From NCBI RefSeq assembly GCF_003258315.1, contig NZ_CP030032.1, forward strand, positions 1,030,001 to 1,094,000: DNA of 64,000 nucleotides. The letters run 5' to 3'. Under the pieces are notes generated by a model. The model did no database searches and was not told the origin of the DNA. It saw only the letters and a list, made by a program, of their open reading frames with translations. Shown here in pieces: positions 18,531 to 27,457 of the stretch; position 1 is the first letter of the stretch; each line of letters begins with the position of its first letter. Source of the stretch: Bradymonas sediminis. Its GTDB lineage: Bacteria > Myxococcota_A > Bradymonadia > Bradymonadales > Bradymonadaceae. The translations under genes were made by a program, and so were the position numbers.

Positions 18531-19868
18531 ATGAGCGATTTTAAGAGCAGCATCCTGCAGGAATTGCAGTGGCGTGGATTTATTCAGCAGATGACCCATG
18601 ACGGCCTCGATGAGGCGCTGGAAGCGGGGCCTCTGGCGCTCTATTGCGGCTTCGATCCCTCCGGTCCCTCGCTGCACGTCGGGCATCTTCTGCCGGTTTT
18701 GGGGCTCGCGTTCTTCAAGCGCCATGGGCACGCGCCGATGGCGCTGGTGGGCGGGGCGACCGGCATGATCGGTGACCCGAGCGGCAAATCTGAGGAACGA
18801 AATCTGCTCAGCGAAGAGGCCATCGGCGAGAACGTCAAGGGCATCCAGGCACAGCTTCAGGCCATCCTGGACCGCGCCGCCCAGATGCACCCCGAGACCC
18901 TCGGGGAGGGCGTCGCCGAGGCCGGCGCCGAGGTGCCGATCGTCAATAACGCCGATTGGCTCAAGCCCTGGAGCTTCATCGACTTTTTGCGCGAGGTCGG
19001 AAAGCATTTCCGGGTCAACGCGATGTTGGCCAAGGACTCGGTGCGCTCGCGCATCGAGGAGCGCGAGCAGGGCATCAGCTTCACCGAGTTCAGCTACCAG
19101 TTGATCCAGGCCTTCGACTTCTTCCAGCTCTATGAGCAGCGCAAGTGCCGCCTGCAGATTGGCGGGAGCGACCAGTGGGGAAATATCACCGCGGGCACCG
19201 ACTTTATCCGGCGCAAGCTGAGCAAGGCGGCCTTCGGGATGACGTTCCCGCTGGTCACCGACTCCTCGGGCAATAAGCTCGGCAAGACCGCCGGTGGCGG
19301 CGCGGTGTGGCTCAACCCCGAGCGCACCAGCCCCTACGAATTCTACCAATATTGGGTGGCCCGCGAGGACGCCGACGTCCCCGGTCTGCTGCGCCTATTT
19401 ACCTTTTTGCCCAGGGAGGAGATCGACGCGCTCATCGCCGAGATCGACGCCGGCGAGAACCGCGGTCAGGTCCAGAAGAAGCTCGCCTGGGAGGTCACCG
19501 CGCTGGTCCACGGCGCCGAGGAAGCCGACGGCGCCGTGCGGGCCTCGAAGATGCTCTTCGGCGAGAAGATCGAAGGGCTCACGGACCGCCAATTGGCGTC
19601 GATCTTTGGCGACATTCCGTCGACCGAGATTGCGCGCGCCGAGTTCGAGGGCGAAGGCATTGGCATCCTCGACCTGATGACGCGCACGGGCTTGCAGAAG
19701 TCCAACGGCGCGGCCCGTCGCCTCATCAAGCAGGGCGGGGCATATATCAATAACGAGAAGGTCGACGCCCCCGAGAAGCAGGTCACCCTCGCCGACCTCG
19801 CCAGCGAGTCGATGATGGTGCTGCGCAGCGGCAAAAAATCCTACCACGTCATTCGCGTGACGGATTGA
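18531..19868 (+). CDS. tyrS: Tyrosyl-tRNA synthetase
   Basis: A 445-residue class I synthetase charging tRNA-Tyr. The HIGH signature is HVGH at about residues 45-48 (SLHVGHLLPVLG), the KMSKS-type loop is KLGKT at about 250, and the tyrosine-binding YQLIQAFDFF and GGSDQWGNI are present. The C-terminal S4 domain (MTRTGLQKSNGAARRLIKQGG) binds the tRNA. A good site, GAAGGA, precedes ATG 18531. The gene ends before a strong terminator. Confidence 0.97.
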   Translation: MSDFKSSILQELQWRGFIQQMTHDGLDEALEAGPLALYCGFDPSGPSLHVGHLLPVLGLAFFKRHGHAPMALVGGATGMIGDPSGKSEERNLLSEEAIGENVKGIQAQLQAILDRAAQMHPETLGEGVAEAGAEVPIVNNADWLKPWSFIDFLREVGKHFRVNAMLAKDSVRSRIEEREQGISFTEFSYQLIQAFDFFQLYEQRKCRLQIGGSDQWGNITAGTDFIRRKLSKAAFGMTFPLVTDSSGNKLGKTAGGGAVWLNPERTSPYEFYQYWVAREDADVPGLLRLFTFLPREEIDALIAEIDAGENRGQVQKKLAWEVTALVHGAEEADGAVRASKMLFGEKIEGLTDRQLASIFGDIPSTEIARAEFEGEGIGILDLMTRTGLQKSNGAARRLIKQGGAYINNEKVDAPEKQVTLADLASESMMVLRSGKKSYHVIRVTD

Positions 19869-19890
19869 TGCCTGGCGGTTTCTGAGTCGT

Positions 19891-19941
19891 AAAAAAGGCC
19901 CGAGCGCGCGATATCTTTATCGGCGCGCTCGGGCCTTTTTT
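19891..19941 (+). terminator. Rho-independent terminator of tyrS
   Basis: A 13-bp stem GGCCCGAGCGCGC / GCGCGCTCGGGCC (19897-19909 with 19923-19935), followed by six T and preceded by six A. It should work in both directions. Confidence 0.92.
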
Positions 19942-19995
19942 GGGGTAATTACCCGGTCTGCCGGCGAGCCAGGAATCTTGTCGAAGTCCGGGCAC

Positions 19996-20034
19996 GAAAA
20001 AGCCCCTCCAAATCGAGATTTGGAGGGGCTTTAA
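19996..20034 (-). terminator. Rho-independent terminator of the tRNA operon
   Basis: Stem AGCCCCTCCAAATC with GATTTGGAGGGGCT (20001-20030), followed on the minus strand by TTTTTCG. It lies just after the last tRNA of the minus-strand array. Confidence 0.9.
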
Positions 20035-20037
20035 AAA

Positions 20038-20110
20038 TGAGCCGTGTAGGAATCGAACCTACGACCCGCAGATTAAAAGTCTGCTGCTCTACCAACTGAG
20101 CTAACGGCCC
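20038..20110 (-). tRNA. tRNA-Lys (anticodon UUU)
   Basis: 73 nt; acceptor GGGCCGT/ACGGCTC, anticodon loop CTTTTAA, T-arm GGTTCGATTCC. No CCA is encoded. Last gene of the array. Confidence 0.97.
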
Positions 20111-20214
20111 AAACATTGCTTTGATATTAAACGAAGGGTCACAGGGCTTCGTTTAAAAAAATGGGCCTTCGCAGCGCCTTAAATTTGGGCTGCGAAGGCC
20201 CGATACTCAAAGAG
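20111..20214 (-). other. Structured spacer between tRNA genes (copy A)
   Basis: Contains hairpin AAACGAAG-N10-CTTCGTTT with the loop reading ggtcacaggg on the plus strand, and a second hairpin GGGCCTTCGCAGC / GCTGCGAAGGCCC. Both recur with compensatory changes in the spacer at 20411-20515. Confidence 0.75.
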
Positions 20215-20289
<75 letters not shown>

Positions 20290-20337
20290 GCAAAGCGAAT
20301 CAAAAGTTTACAAAGACCTTCTTTGAGCGCTTACCAA

Positions 20338-20410
20338 TGAGCCGTGTAGGGATCGAACCTACGACCCGCAGATTAAGAATCTGCTGCTCTACCAACTGAG
20401 CTAACGGCCC
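20338..20410 (-). tRNA. tRNA-Lys (anticodon CUU)
   Basis: 73 nt; nearly identical to the two Lys(UUU) genes beside it, differing mainly in the anticodon loop TTCTTAA (anticodon CTT) and one T-loop base. It looks like an anticodon-diverged duplicate. Confidence 0.96.
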
Positions 20411-20515
20411 AACTGAGGTGCTCGTGCTTTTAAGCGCAGGGTCACAGGGCTGCGCTTAAAAATTTGGGCCATCGCAGCGCCTCAAGGGCGCTGCGAAGAC
20501 CCGATACTCAAAGAG
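20411..20515 (-). other. Structured spacer between tRNA genes (copy B)
   Basis: Contains AAGCGCAG-N10-CTGCGCTT with the same loop (ggtcacaggg) as copy A and a second hairpin around TCGCAGCGCC / GGGCGCTGCGA. Stems differ from copy A but keep pairing. Confidence 0.75.
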
Positions 20516-20590
<75 letters not shown>

Positions 20591-20591
20591 G

Positions 20592-20664
20592 TGAGCCGTG
20601 TAGGAATCGAACCTACGACCCGCAGATTAAAAGTCTGCTGCTCTACCAACTGAGCTAACGGCCC
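20592..20664 (-). tRNA. tRNA-Lys (anticodon UUU), first of the array
   Basis: 73 nt, same as 20038-20110. It is the promoter-proximal gene of the minus-strand array Lys(UUU)-Glu-Lys(CUU)-Glu-Lys(UUU). Confidence 0.97.
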
Positions 20665-20736
20665 GAAGTAACTTTAAAGTCAAAAAGACTCGCTGTTAGC
20701 TTCGTTCCTGCAGGCAGTGTTGCCAGCAGGACGGCG

Positions 20737-20765
20737 TTTATAAGTACGAAGGCGGTTGCTGTCAA
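20737..20765 (-). promoter_or_regulatory. Sigma-70 type promoter of the tRNA array, GC-rich discriminator
   Basis: On the minus strand TTGACA (20760-20765), a 17-nt spacer, then TATAAA (20737-20742). The bases after the -10 box (CGCCGTCC) are GC-rich, as in promoters under stringent (ppGpp) control. The rest of 20666-21015 holds no gene I can support. Confidence 0.85.
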
Positions 20766-21015
20766 CAAGTATTTTATCTTTTTCCCGATAGATTTTGATT
20801 CATCGTTCGTGGACCCGCGCGCCGGTGGGGAGGGGTGGGTCGGAAAACTCAGTGCTTTCAATAATTTATGGGGCTTCTGATTTGGCCGAGGGTGTCTATT
20901 TTGTAGAAAGAGCTCTGATTTGATAGATTGATTGACGACGATCTTTTGGGCTGACTTTGGTCAGGCGCCGGGGCGTCGAGGTAATAAAATCAACCTGTGA
21001 TGGTGGTAGGAGATC

Positions 21016-21561
21016 ATGGCACGCTCATCGAAGGGAAGACGCTGGAGGGACACGCGCGATTCTTTGCCCGCAAGGCGCAGGCGGCGGCGGGCGAGGCGGC
21101 GCGATCAGCGGTGCTCAAGCGACTACTCTCCGATGATCGTGGACTCCGAGGTCGCGCTGCGCGGTGTGCGTATGCGCCTGCTCGGGGCGGTGTCGGCGGT
21201 GCTGCTCACCATGGTCTGCGCGGCCTACGTTTTCTTCACGGCGATGAACTCCTTCGGGGCCACCTTCGCGGTGGCGGTGGGGCTGTGCTCCCTCGGCGCG
21301 GCGGTGGGGTTGCTGTTGAGCGCGCGACAGGAAGAGTATGTCCACGCCTACGCCGCGCGCATGGAGCGCGGGGGCACGGGCGAAGAAGAAGGCGCCGCGG
21401 CGCTGGCGTTGCCCGAAGGAGAGCTGCTTCACCCCTTGCTCGCGCGCGAAGATCGGCTCAACCGCGCGCGGGTCTACCGCGCCGGCCAAGAACGGCCGCA
21501 CGCGCCGAGCCTCGAAGGGCGACGACGCGCGTCCTCCGAGCATACCGACGGGGCGATTTAA
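21016..21561 (+). CDS. Small membrane protein, family-less
   Basis: A 181-residue protein with two adjacent membrane helices (about residues 53-75, LLGAVSAVLLTMVCAAYVFF, and 80-102, FAVAVGLCSLGAAVGLLL). The N-terminus is very Arg-rich and the C-terminus acidic then basic. ATG 21016 has GGAG 3 nt upstream, which is short spacing. ATG 21133 (MIVDSEVALRG) would give a 142-residue form without the Arg-rich leader and is also plausible. Function unknown. Confidence 0.55.
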   Translation: MARSSKGRRWRDTRDSLPARRRRRRARRRDQRCSSDYSPMIVDSEVALRGVRMRLLGAVSAVLLTMVCAAYVFFTAMNSFGATFAVAVGLCSLGAAVGLLLSARQEEYVHAYAARMERGGTGEEEGAAALALPEGELLHPLLAREDRLNRARVYRAGQERPHAPSLEGRRRASSEHTDGAI

Positions 21562-21663
21562 CGCGAATGATAGTGGGGGCGCGGCGGAGTCAGGCGGGGC
21601 GCAACCCCGGCCGACCCCGAGGCAATGGGGCGGCCAGGCGTTGCGGGTGCGGGCAGGCGAAGA

Positions 21664-22026
21664 TCACTCCCCGCGATAGGTGCACGACGACGTGCAGGTC
21701 TCGTGGACCGTGACCGCGCTCAAATACTCCAGCGTCGGCGCCAGGCGCTTCCAGATCCAACCCGCCAATACTTCCGAGGTCGGATTCTCCAGGCCTTCAA
21801 TCTCATTGAGATAATAGTGGTCGAGCTCGGCGTGCAGCGGCTGCCACGCCTCTTTGATATCCGTGAAGTCGATCAGCCAGCCGCTCTCTTCGCCGACCTC
21901 CCCTTTGACCTCGATCTCGATGGTATACGAGTGCCCGTGCAGGCGGCGACATTTATGCCCGGGAGGAGTATTCGGCAGGCAATGGGCGGCTTCGAAGGTG
22001 AACTTCTTCTTTAATTCGACAATCAT
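21664..22026 (-). CDS. queD: 6-carboxy-tetrahydropterin synthase QueD / PTPS family
   Basis: A 120-residue enzyme of the 6-pyruvoyl-tetrahydropterin synthase family, in the queuosine/7-deazaguanine pathway. Zinc-binding histidines are seen in FEAAHCLP and LHGHSY. The active-site cysteine precedes them in PPGHKCRRLHGH, and the catalytic His/Glu lie in ELDHYYLNE and VHETCTSSCTY. Length is typical of QueD. Other PTPS paralogues (QueD2, PtpS-III) are possible. Confidence 0.9.
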   Translation of the reverse strand: MIVELKKKFTFEAAHCLPNTPPGHKCRRLHGHSYTIEIEVKGEVGEESGWLIDFTDIKEAWQPLHAELDHYYLNEIEGLENPTSEVLAGWIWKRLAPTLEYLSAVTVHETCTSSCTYRGE

Positions 22027-22356
22027 TTGCTAGTTCCTCTGTGGGCTATATCGCGGGGCGCGCCGGTGAGGCGAATCGCTGGGCTCGATATATTGCAAGG
22101 TGTGTTAGGAATGAACGGATTTTGGGGCGTGTTGGGTGGGCGCCCGTATGTGTAATAAGCGCGAAAAGTCCAAAGCGCGCCTGTGCTCCTATAGCAGCCC
22201 GTATGGGATGCAACAACCCGCCGAAAGGATTGCAATCGAGGCGGCCCTTCCGATAAGAGAGGGCGCGCGCCTGTCCCGCCTGAGTTTCGGGCGGGGGTGT
22301 TGCGAAGACGTGCTTTATAAGTAGATGCGGCAAATTTTCCGGTGCAAAGGCCTCCG
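22027..22356. other. Divergent intergenic region with possible structured leader
   Basis: The interval upstream of the methionine-pathway gene contains several foldable segments. CCGCC/GGCGG (22218-22222 with 22240-22244) encloses the palindrome GATTGCAATC. CCCGCC-tgagtttc-GGGCGGG lies at 22275-22295. I could not match it to a SAM, SAH, cobalamin or THF riboswitch. Confidence 0.4.
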
Positions 22357-24288
22357 ATGAGCAGTGCGAAGAAGAATAAACAGGCGTTTATGGAGGTCGT
22401 GAACGCGCGGCCCGTGGTATTCGACGGGGCGATCGGCACGCAGCTCTATGAGCGCGGGATTTATATCAACCGCTCCTTCGATGACGCCAACCTGACGCGC
22501 CAGGATATGGTGCGCAGCGTGCACCGGGCGTATCTGGCGGCCGGGGCGGATGTCTTGACGACCAATACCTTCGCGTCCAACCGCATCAAACTAAGCCGCC
22601 ACGGGCTCGAAGATAAGGTCGAGGCCATCAACCGCGCCGGGGTCGAGTTGGCGCGCGAGGTCGCGGGCGACACCGCGTTTGTGGCCGGCTCGGTCGGGCC
22701 GACCGGCTTGACCCCGACGATGCTCACCGACGTGGAGCTCGACGAGATCCGCGCGGCTTTTAGCGAGCAGATCGACGCGCTGGCCAGGGCCGGCGCGGAT
22801 CTGATCGTGCTGGAGACCTTCCGCCAGCTCAGCGAGATGCGCATCGCCATCGAGGCGGCGCGCGCGGTGTGTGATTTGCCGATCGTGGCCACCATGGCGT
22901 TTGACTCCGAGATGAAGACCGGCGACGGCGCCGAGCCCGACCGCGTGGCGATGCTCCTGGAGCAATGGGGCGCCGACGTCATCGGGGCGAATTGCATGGA
23001 GGGGCCGAAGGTGCTCTTCGACGTGGTCGAGCAGATGGTCGGCCACGGCGTGCCGGTCGCCGCTCAGGCCAACGCGGGGTATCCGCGTAAGGTCGAAGAG
23101 CGTCTCGTTTATATGGCGACCCCGGAGTATTTCGGGGTGTACGCGCGCCGCTTTTTCAAGCTCGGCGTGCGCATCGTCGGTGGGTGCTGCGGCACCGGGG
23201 CGGAGCATATCCGCCAGGTCGCCGCCGCCGCGCGGATGATGGGCTCGGGGCGCGTTCAGGTCGAGATGGCGCGCGTCGAGCGCGTGGACTCCCCCGCTGA
23301 GCCCGAGATGGAGCCGGTCGCCCCCGCCGAGCGAAGCGATCTGGCGGCCAAAATCCTGCGCGCCCAGCGCGAGCGCGTCCTCGCGGCGCCGGGTGAGCGA
23401 CCGCCCTTGAGTCGGGATAATTTCGTGGTCAGCGTCGAGGTCAATCCGCCCGCGGGGCTGCGCATTCAGGATACGATCGAGTCGGTGAAGATGCTGATGG
23501 CCGGCGGCGTCGATGTCATCAACACCGCCGATGGCCCGCGCGCCTCGGTGCGTATGAATAACGGCGTCTTCGCCGCGCTCGCCCGCAAACACGCCGGCTG
23601 TGAGGTGATCGTTCATTATTGCGCCCGCGACCGCAATCTTCTGGGCCTGCAATCCGACCTGCTCGGCCTGCATGTGCTCGGGCTGCACAACCTGTGCGTG
23701 GTCACCGGCGACCCGCCCAAGGTGGGCGATTATCCGCACGCCACCGCGGTCTTCGACCTCGACAGCGTCGGGATGCTGCGCATGATCTCGAACTTCAACC
23801 GCGGCCTGGATCCGGCGGGTAAATCGGTCGGTGAGACCACGCATTTTTGGTGCGCCTGCGGCGCCGAGCCCGCAGCTCAGGACTATGAGCGCGAGATCCG
23901 GCGCCTGGAGCATAAGAAGGCGGCCGGCGCCGACTTCATCATGACCCAGCCGGTCTATGACCACCGCGTGCTCGAGAAGTTTCTGGAGGATATCGCCCAC
24001 CTCGAGCTGCCGGTGCTCGTCGGGCTTTTGCCCCTGGCGAGCCATCGAAACGCGGAGTTTTTGCATAACGAGGTCCCCGGCATGGCGGTTCCCGACGGGA
24101 TTCGCCAGCGCATGAAAGAGGCCGGCAGCGGCCCGAAGGCGCGCGCCGAGGGCGTAAAGATCGCCCAGGAAATTTTAGAGCAAGTCAAAGATCGCGTCGT
24201 CGGCGCCTATATCATGCCGCCCTTTGGTCGCTATGAGAGCGCCCTCGAAATCCTGCAATCGATTCCCGGTTACCCCGAGGTAAAGTGA
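22357..24288 (+). CDS. Bifunctional homocysteine S-methyltransferase / methylenetetrahydrofolate reductase
   Basis: A 643-residue fusion. The N-terminal half (about 1-310) is a homocysteine S-methyltransferase: [13 protein letters not shown], the catalytic zinc cysteines GANCMEGP and [11 protein letters not shown]. The C-terminal half (about 345-640) is a MetF-type reductase: [10 protein letters not shown] at its start, [13 protein letters not shown] and FIMTQPVYD. The architecture equals YitJ-type enzymes, coupling reduction of methylene-THF to methionine formation. GTG 22342 is an alternative start. The gene overlaps cysK by one base. Confidence 0.94.
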   Translation: MSSAKKNKQAFMEVVNARPVVFDGAIGTQLYERGIYINRSFDDANLTRQDMVRSVHRAYLAAGADVLTTNTFASNRIKLSRHGLEDKVEAINRAGVELAREVAGDTAFVAGSVGPTGLTPTMLTDVELDEIRAAFSEQIDALARAGADLIVLETFRQLSEMRIAIEAARAVCDLPIVATMAFDSEMKTGDGAEPDRVAMLLEQWGADVIGANCMEGPKVLFDVVEQMVGHGVPVAAQANAGYPRKVEERLVYMATPEYFGVYARRFFKLGVRIVGGCCGTGAEHIRQVAAAARMMGSGRVQVEMARVERVDSPAEPEMEPVAPAERSDLAAKILRAQRERVLAAPGERPPLSRDNFVVSVEVNPPAGLRIQDTIESVKMLMAGGVDVINTADGPRASVRMNNGVFAALARKHAGCEVIVHYCARDRNLLGLQSDLLGLHVLGLHNLCVVTGDPPKVGDYPHATAVFDLDSVGMLRMISNFNRGLDPAGKSVGETTHFWCACGAEPAAQDYEREIRRLEHKKAAGADFIMTQPVYDHRVLEKFLEDIAHLELPVLVGLLPLASHRNAEFLHNEVPGMAVPDGIRQRMKEAGSGPKARAEGVKIAQEILEQVKDRVVGAYIMPPFGRYESALEILQSIPGYPEVK

Positions 24289-25214
24289 TGCCTATTTATA
24301 ATGATATTGTTGAGTTGGTGGGGCGCACGCCCCTGATTCGATTGAACCGCGTCGTGGGTGATTGCCCCGCGGAAATCCTGGTCAAGGCCGAGTTTTTTAA
24401 CCCGGCCGGCAGCGTCAAGGACCGCATCGGCAAGAATATGATCGAGCGCGCCGAGGCCGAGGGGAAGATCGGCCCGAATACGACCATCGTCGAGCCGACC
24501 AGCGGCAACACCGGCATCGCGCTGGCGTTTGTGTGCGCGGCGCGCGGCTATAAGCTGATTCTGACCATGCCCGACACGATGAGTTTGGAGCGCCGATCGC
24601 TGCTAAAAGCGCTGGGTGCGGGCCTTGAGCTAACGCCCGGAGCGTCCGGGATGCCCGGGGCGATCGCGCGGGCGCACGAGCTCGTCGAAGAGCTCGGCGA
24701 CGCGTTCACGCTGCAGCAATTCGAGAACCAGGCAAACCCGGACGCCCACGTGAAATCGACGGCCGAGGAAATCTGGGCTGATTGCGATGGCAATGTCGAC
24801 GCGATCGTCACCGGTGTTGGTACCGGCGGGAGCATCACCGGGATTGCGCGGGCGCTCAAGGCCAAGAATCCGAACTTTCGCGCCATCGCGATTGAGCCAA
24901 CCGGCAGCCCGGTGTTGTCGGGCGGAAAGCCCGGGCCCCATAAGATTCAGGGCCTCGGCGCGGGCTTCGTCCCGGGCATCCTCGACACCGACCTTCTTGA
25001 CGACGTCATCCAGATCGACAATGACGAGGCCGCCGAAATGGCTCGGCGAATCGCGGTCGAAGAGGGCATGCTCGTCGGCATAAGCTCCGGGGCCAATGTG
25101 CTCGGCGCGATTCGCATGGGGCATCGCCCCGACTTTCACGGAAAGCGCATCGTGACGATCCTATGCGACTCCGGCGAGCGCTACCTTTCAACACCTTTAT
25201 TTCGCGGCCTATAA
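24288..25214 (+). CDS. cysK: Cysteine synthase (O-acetylserine sulfhydrylase)
   Basis: A 308-residue PLP enzyme making cysteine from O-acetylserine and sulfide. The PLP lysine is K44 in [11 protein letters not shown], the substrate loop is [10 protein letters not shown], the phosphate loop is [10 protein letters not shown] and the C-terminal GISSGAN is present. ATG 24288 overlaps the upstream stop codon (TGATG), so translation is coupled. cysE follows, giving a complete serine-to-cysteine module. Confidence 0.96.
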   Translation: MPIYNDIVELVGRTPLIRLNRVVGDCPAEILVKAEFFNPAGSVKDRIGKNMIERAEAEGKIGPNTTIVEPTSGNTGIALAFVCAARGYKLILTMPDTMSLERRSLLKALGAGLELTPGASGMPGAIARAHELVEELGDAFTLQQFENQANPDAHVKSTAEEIWADCDGNVDAIVTGVGTGGSITGIARALKAKNPNFRAIAIEPTGSPVLSGGKPGPHKIQGLGAGFVPGILDTDLLDDVIQIDNDEAAEMARRIAVEEGMLVGISSGANVLGAIRMGHRPDFHGKRIVTILCDSGERYLSTPLFRGL

Positions 25215-25267
25215 GCCACGAGCGCGTTGGCCCTTCAGGGCCTTGCGCTCACAATTCTGGACACCGA

Positions 25268-26137
25268 ATGAGCACGAGCGTGACTGATAAAAGAGCGAAA
25301 GCAATCATCCAGGCCAAGGCCAAAGCCGCCGCACGCAAGGCGCAGACCCCGAAGGTCACGCCGCCGAGCATCCAGCCGGTCGGCGCGCGCGGATTATTGC
25401 GCGAGGCGCTCGAGGATATTCGCGCGGTGCGCCGCGCCGACCCCGCCGCCCGCAGCCAATTGGAGGTAGTGCTGGCGTATCCGGGGCTGCACGCCGTCTG
25501 GCTGCACCGCATCGCCCACCAGATGTGGAATGACGGGCAGTGGCTGCGCGCGCGCCTGCTGTCACACGTGGGCCGCCATTATACCGGCATCGAGATTCAC
25601 CCCGGCGCCCAGATCGGCCGGCGCGTCTTCATCGACCACGGCATGGGGATCGTCATCGGCGAGACCGCCGTGGTCGGCGATGACTGCCTGATCTATGCGG
25701 GGGTGGTGCTCGGCGGGACCTCACTCGCGCGCACCAAGCGCCACCCGACGCTCGGAAAGGGCGTCACCGTCGGGAGTAACGCGTGCATCCTCGGGGATCT
25801 TCGGATCGGCGATGGCGCGCGCGTCGGCAGTGGTTCGGTGGTCATCAAGGACGTGGCCGAGGGCGCCACGGTGGTGGGTATTCCGGGGCGGGTGGTCTCT
25901 CAGCAAAAACGCTGCGGTACGCTCGGAGTGCCGGACCTGGACCACGCCGCGCTGCCCGACCCGATTCAGCGCATCGTCAAAGACCTGCTCGGCCAAATTG
26001 AGCGCCTGTGCGGACGCGTCGAGAGCCTTGAGAAGCTCCTCGACTTGAGCCCCGAGGAGCTCGACGAGATGCTAAAACGCCACGAGCTCCAGGACGATGT
26101 CGACCCGAAGCTCGTGGCGGCGAAAAAGGACAGCTAA
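25268..26137 (+). CDS. cysE: Serine O-acetyltransferase
   Basis: A 289-residue enzyme that acetylates serine, the first step to cysteine. The core (about 65-215) has AYPGLHAVWLHRIAH, IEIHPGAQIGRRVFIDHGMG with the catalytic His/Asp, and hexapeptide repeats to VVGIPGRVV. The N-terminal 40 residues are Ala/Lys-rich and the C-terminus has a helical extension of about 60 residues (LLGQIERLCGRVESLEKLL), both beyond the usual core. ATG 25268 follows cysK by 53 nt. Confidence 0.95.
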   Translation: MSTSVTDKRAKAIIQAKAKAAARKAQTPKVTPPSIQPVGARGLLREALEDIRAVRRADPAARSQLEVVLAYPGLHAVWLHRIAHQMWNDGQWLRARLLSHVGRHYTGIEIHPGAQIGRRVFIDHGMGIVIGETAVVGDDCLIYAGVVLGGTSLARTKRHPTLGKGVTVGSNACILGDLRIGDGARVGSGSVVIKDVAEGATVVGIPGRVVSQQKRCGTLGVPDLDHAALPDPIQRIVKDLLGQIERLCGRVESLEKLLDLSPEELDEMLKRHELQDDVDPKLVAAKKDS

Positions 26138-26157
26138 TTCCCTGAATTTGCAGGGGT

Positions 26158-26415
26158 TTAGATGTCGCTGAAGGCGATGCGGTCGTCGATCAAAAGGTTC
26201 GGGACGCCGTCCCTGACCGGGTAGATGAACCGCTCGTCTTCGCTGAGCAGACCACCGTCGATGATCTGCTGAACCGTGTTGCCCGCATGGTTTTTAAGCG
26301 CACCCGCGCGCACCGCCTCGTTGACCTTGCGCAGGTTCTCATCATCGAGCTCGCTGAGCGTCTGGTGGGTTTCCGGGCAGCGGTAAATGCGCGTCATCGG
26401 CTTAAAATTCACCAT
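26158..26415 (-). CDS. Trm112-like (UPF0434/YcaR type) small protein
   Basis: An 85-residue protein ending in VRDGVPNLLIDDRIAF, the typical end of Trm112/YcaR family proteins, which are zinc-ribbon-like partners of methyltransferases. Only one cysteine is visible (RCPETHQTL), so a zinc site is unlikely here. The start is one base after the stop of the upstream gene, so the two form an operon. Function in bacteria is not established. Confidence 0.8.
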   Translation of the reverse strand: MVNFKPMTRIYRCPETHQTLSELDDENLRKVNEAVRAGALKNHAGNTVQQIIDGGLLSEDERFIYPVRDGVPNLLIDDRIAFSDI

Positions 26416-26416
26416 C

Positions 26417-27031
26417 TCAATTCTCCTCGCCCGTAGCGCTGTCCGCGGCGACCTCGTCTTTGACGATGATGTCGGCGGTGGTTTTGTCGGCGACGCCGAA
26501 ATACGCCGCGAACGCGTCGAGCAGCTCGCGCTCCTCGTCGTTGATCGGGTCGCGCAGGCTGAAGAAGGAGCCGGAGGTCTCGGCGATCTCGCGGCAAAGC
26601 GCGATAATCGACTCCGACTTCCAATGATTCGGGTCTTCGTTGATCATGCGCGCGACCACCTGAGTGACCCGTCCAAAGAACAGGTCGGAGGGGCGCTCAT
26701 TGATCAGAAGCTCCAGGAATTGGCCGGCCGGCGAGTCCTGGTGGATGCCGAAACCTTCGGCGAGCGAGTTAAGGCGCTCGCGCTCCTTTCGCGAGACATT
26801 GCCGTCGATCCAGGCCATCTGAATCAGGGGAACCAGCGGCAGGACGCGCGCCGTCTCGCCGTCAAACCCGAGCGAGAGCGCCTCCGCGGCCACATCTTCG
26901 TTGGTGTTAAGCACCACCTGGACGTTGGTTTGCTCCTGCTGACGGATGGACGCAATCTGGGCCTCGCGGCGGGCCGCAGCGATCTTCTCTAGGTCTTGCT
27001 TTTTGAAATAATCGTCTTCTTCGTTCGACAT
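26417..27031 (-). CDS. TerB-like helical protein
   Basis: A 204-residue acidic soluble protein. The middle (about 60-175) resembles TerB/tellurite-resistance type helical bundles: LIQMAWIDGNVSRKERERLNSLAEGFGI, a pattern of hydrophobic helix plus acidic turn. ATG 27031 has GGAG 7 nt upstream. It is immediately followed by the Trm112-like gene. Role unknown; a tellurite function should not be assumed. Confidence 0.75.
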   Translation of the reverse strand: MSNEEDDYFKKQDLEKIAAARREAQIASIRQQEQTNVQVVLNTNEDVAAEALSLGFDGETARVLPLVPLIQMAWIDGNVSRKERERLNSLAEGFGIHQDSPAGQFLELLINERPSDLFFGRVTQVVARMINEDPNHWKSESIIALCREIAETSGSFFSLRDPINDEERELLDAFAAYFGVADKTTADIIVKDEVAADSATGEEN

Positions 27032-27457
27032 GGTCGTGCTCCGCAAAAAAGTGGGTTCTTAGCCACATAATATTTGGTTGATTCGGGGGCCAACGCCCCA
27101 TCCATTGGCAACGGATTTCTTTTAGCATGAGAGGGCGTGGGATTAAAATGTCCCGGCTTGATTTATTGCCGAGAATTACATGGTGCTCGCCGGGCTGGCG
27201 GCATAAGTTGCGTTCTCTGGCTTGGCGGTGTCGCGCAAGTGCGCAGCGATTTTTTCTCGCCGGCGTTGCTTGATGCCATTTCAAGGCGCGTGGTATGTAA
27301 CGGCGCGCAATATGACAGCTGTTCGCGTCATTTTCGCCTCAGAAGGCCACGCCGCGCGGATATCGCGCGGTGGCCGTTCAACTGGCGGGCGTCAGATCTC
27401 CGACTCGCCTGGGCTGGGTCGCAGGACCTCCAAATCGTTTGCTCTTAAGGATTATCG
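27032..27457. other. Divergent intergenic region with a long hairpin
   Basis: No gene supported. At 27345-27375 a 12-bp stem with one bulged base (GGCCACgCCGCGCG / CGCGCGGTGGCC) lies about 80 nt before the next start codon, possibly in its leader. It has no T-tract. Confidence 0.45.

Noticed and set aside
20655-20861. 68-codon minus-strand frame over the tRNA promoter
   Set aside because: It runs into the first tRNA-Lys gene and covers the TTGACA/TATAAA promoter, so it is not a protein gene.
22245-22262. SAM-I riboswitch, suggested by GATAAGAGAGG
   Set aside because: The matching 5' stem and the conserved core (GAAGCCCGGCAACC type) are absent on both strands.
22591-24066. Minus-strand frame of 491 codons opposite the methionine fusion gene
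   Set aside because: Shadow; the plus strand shows conserved catalytic motifs throughout.
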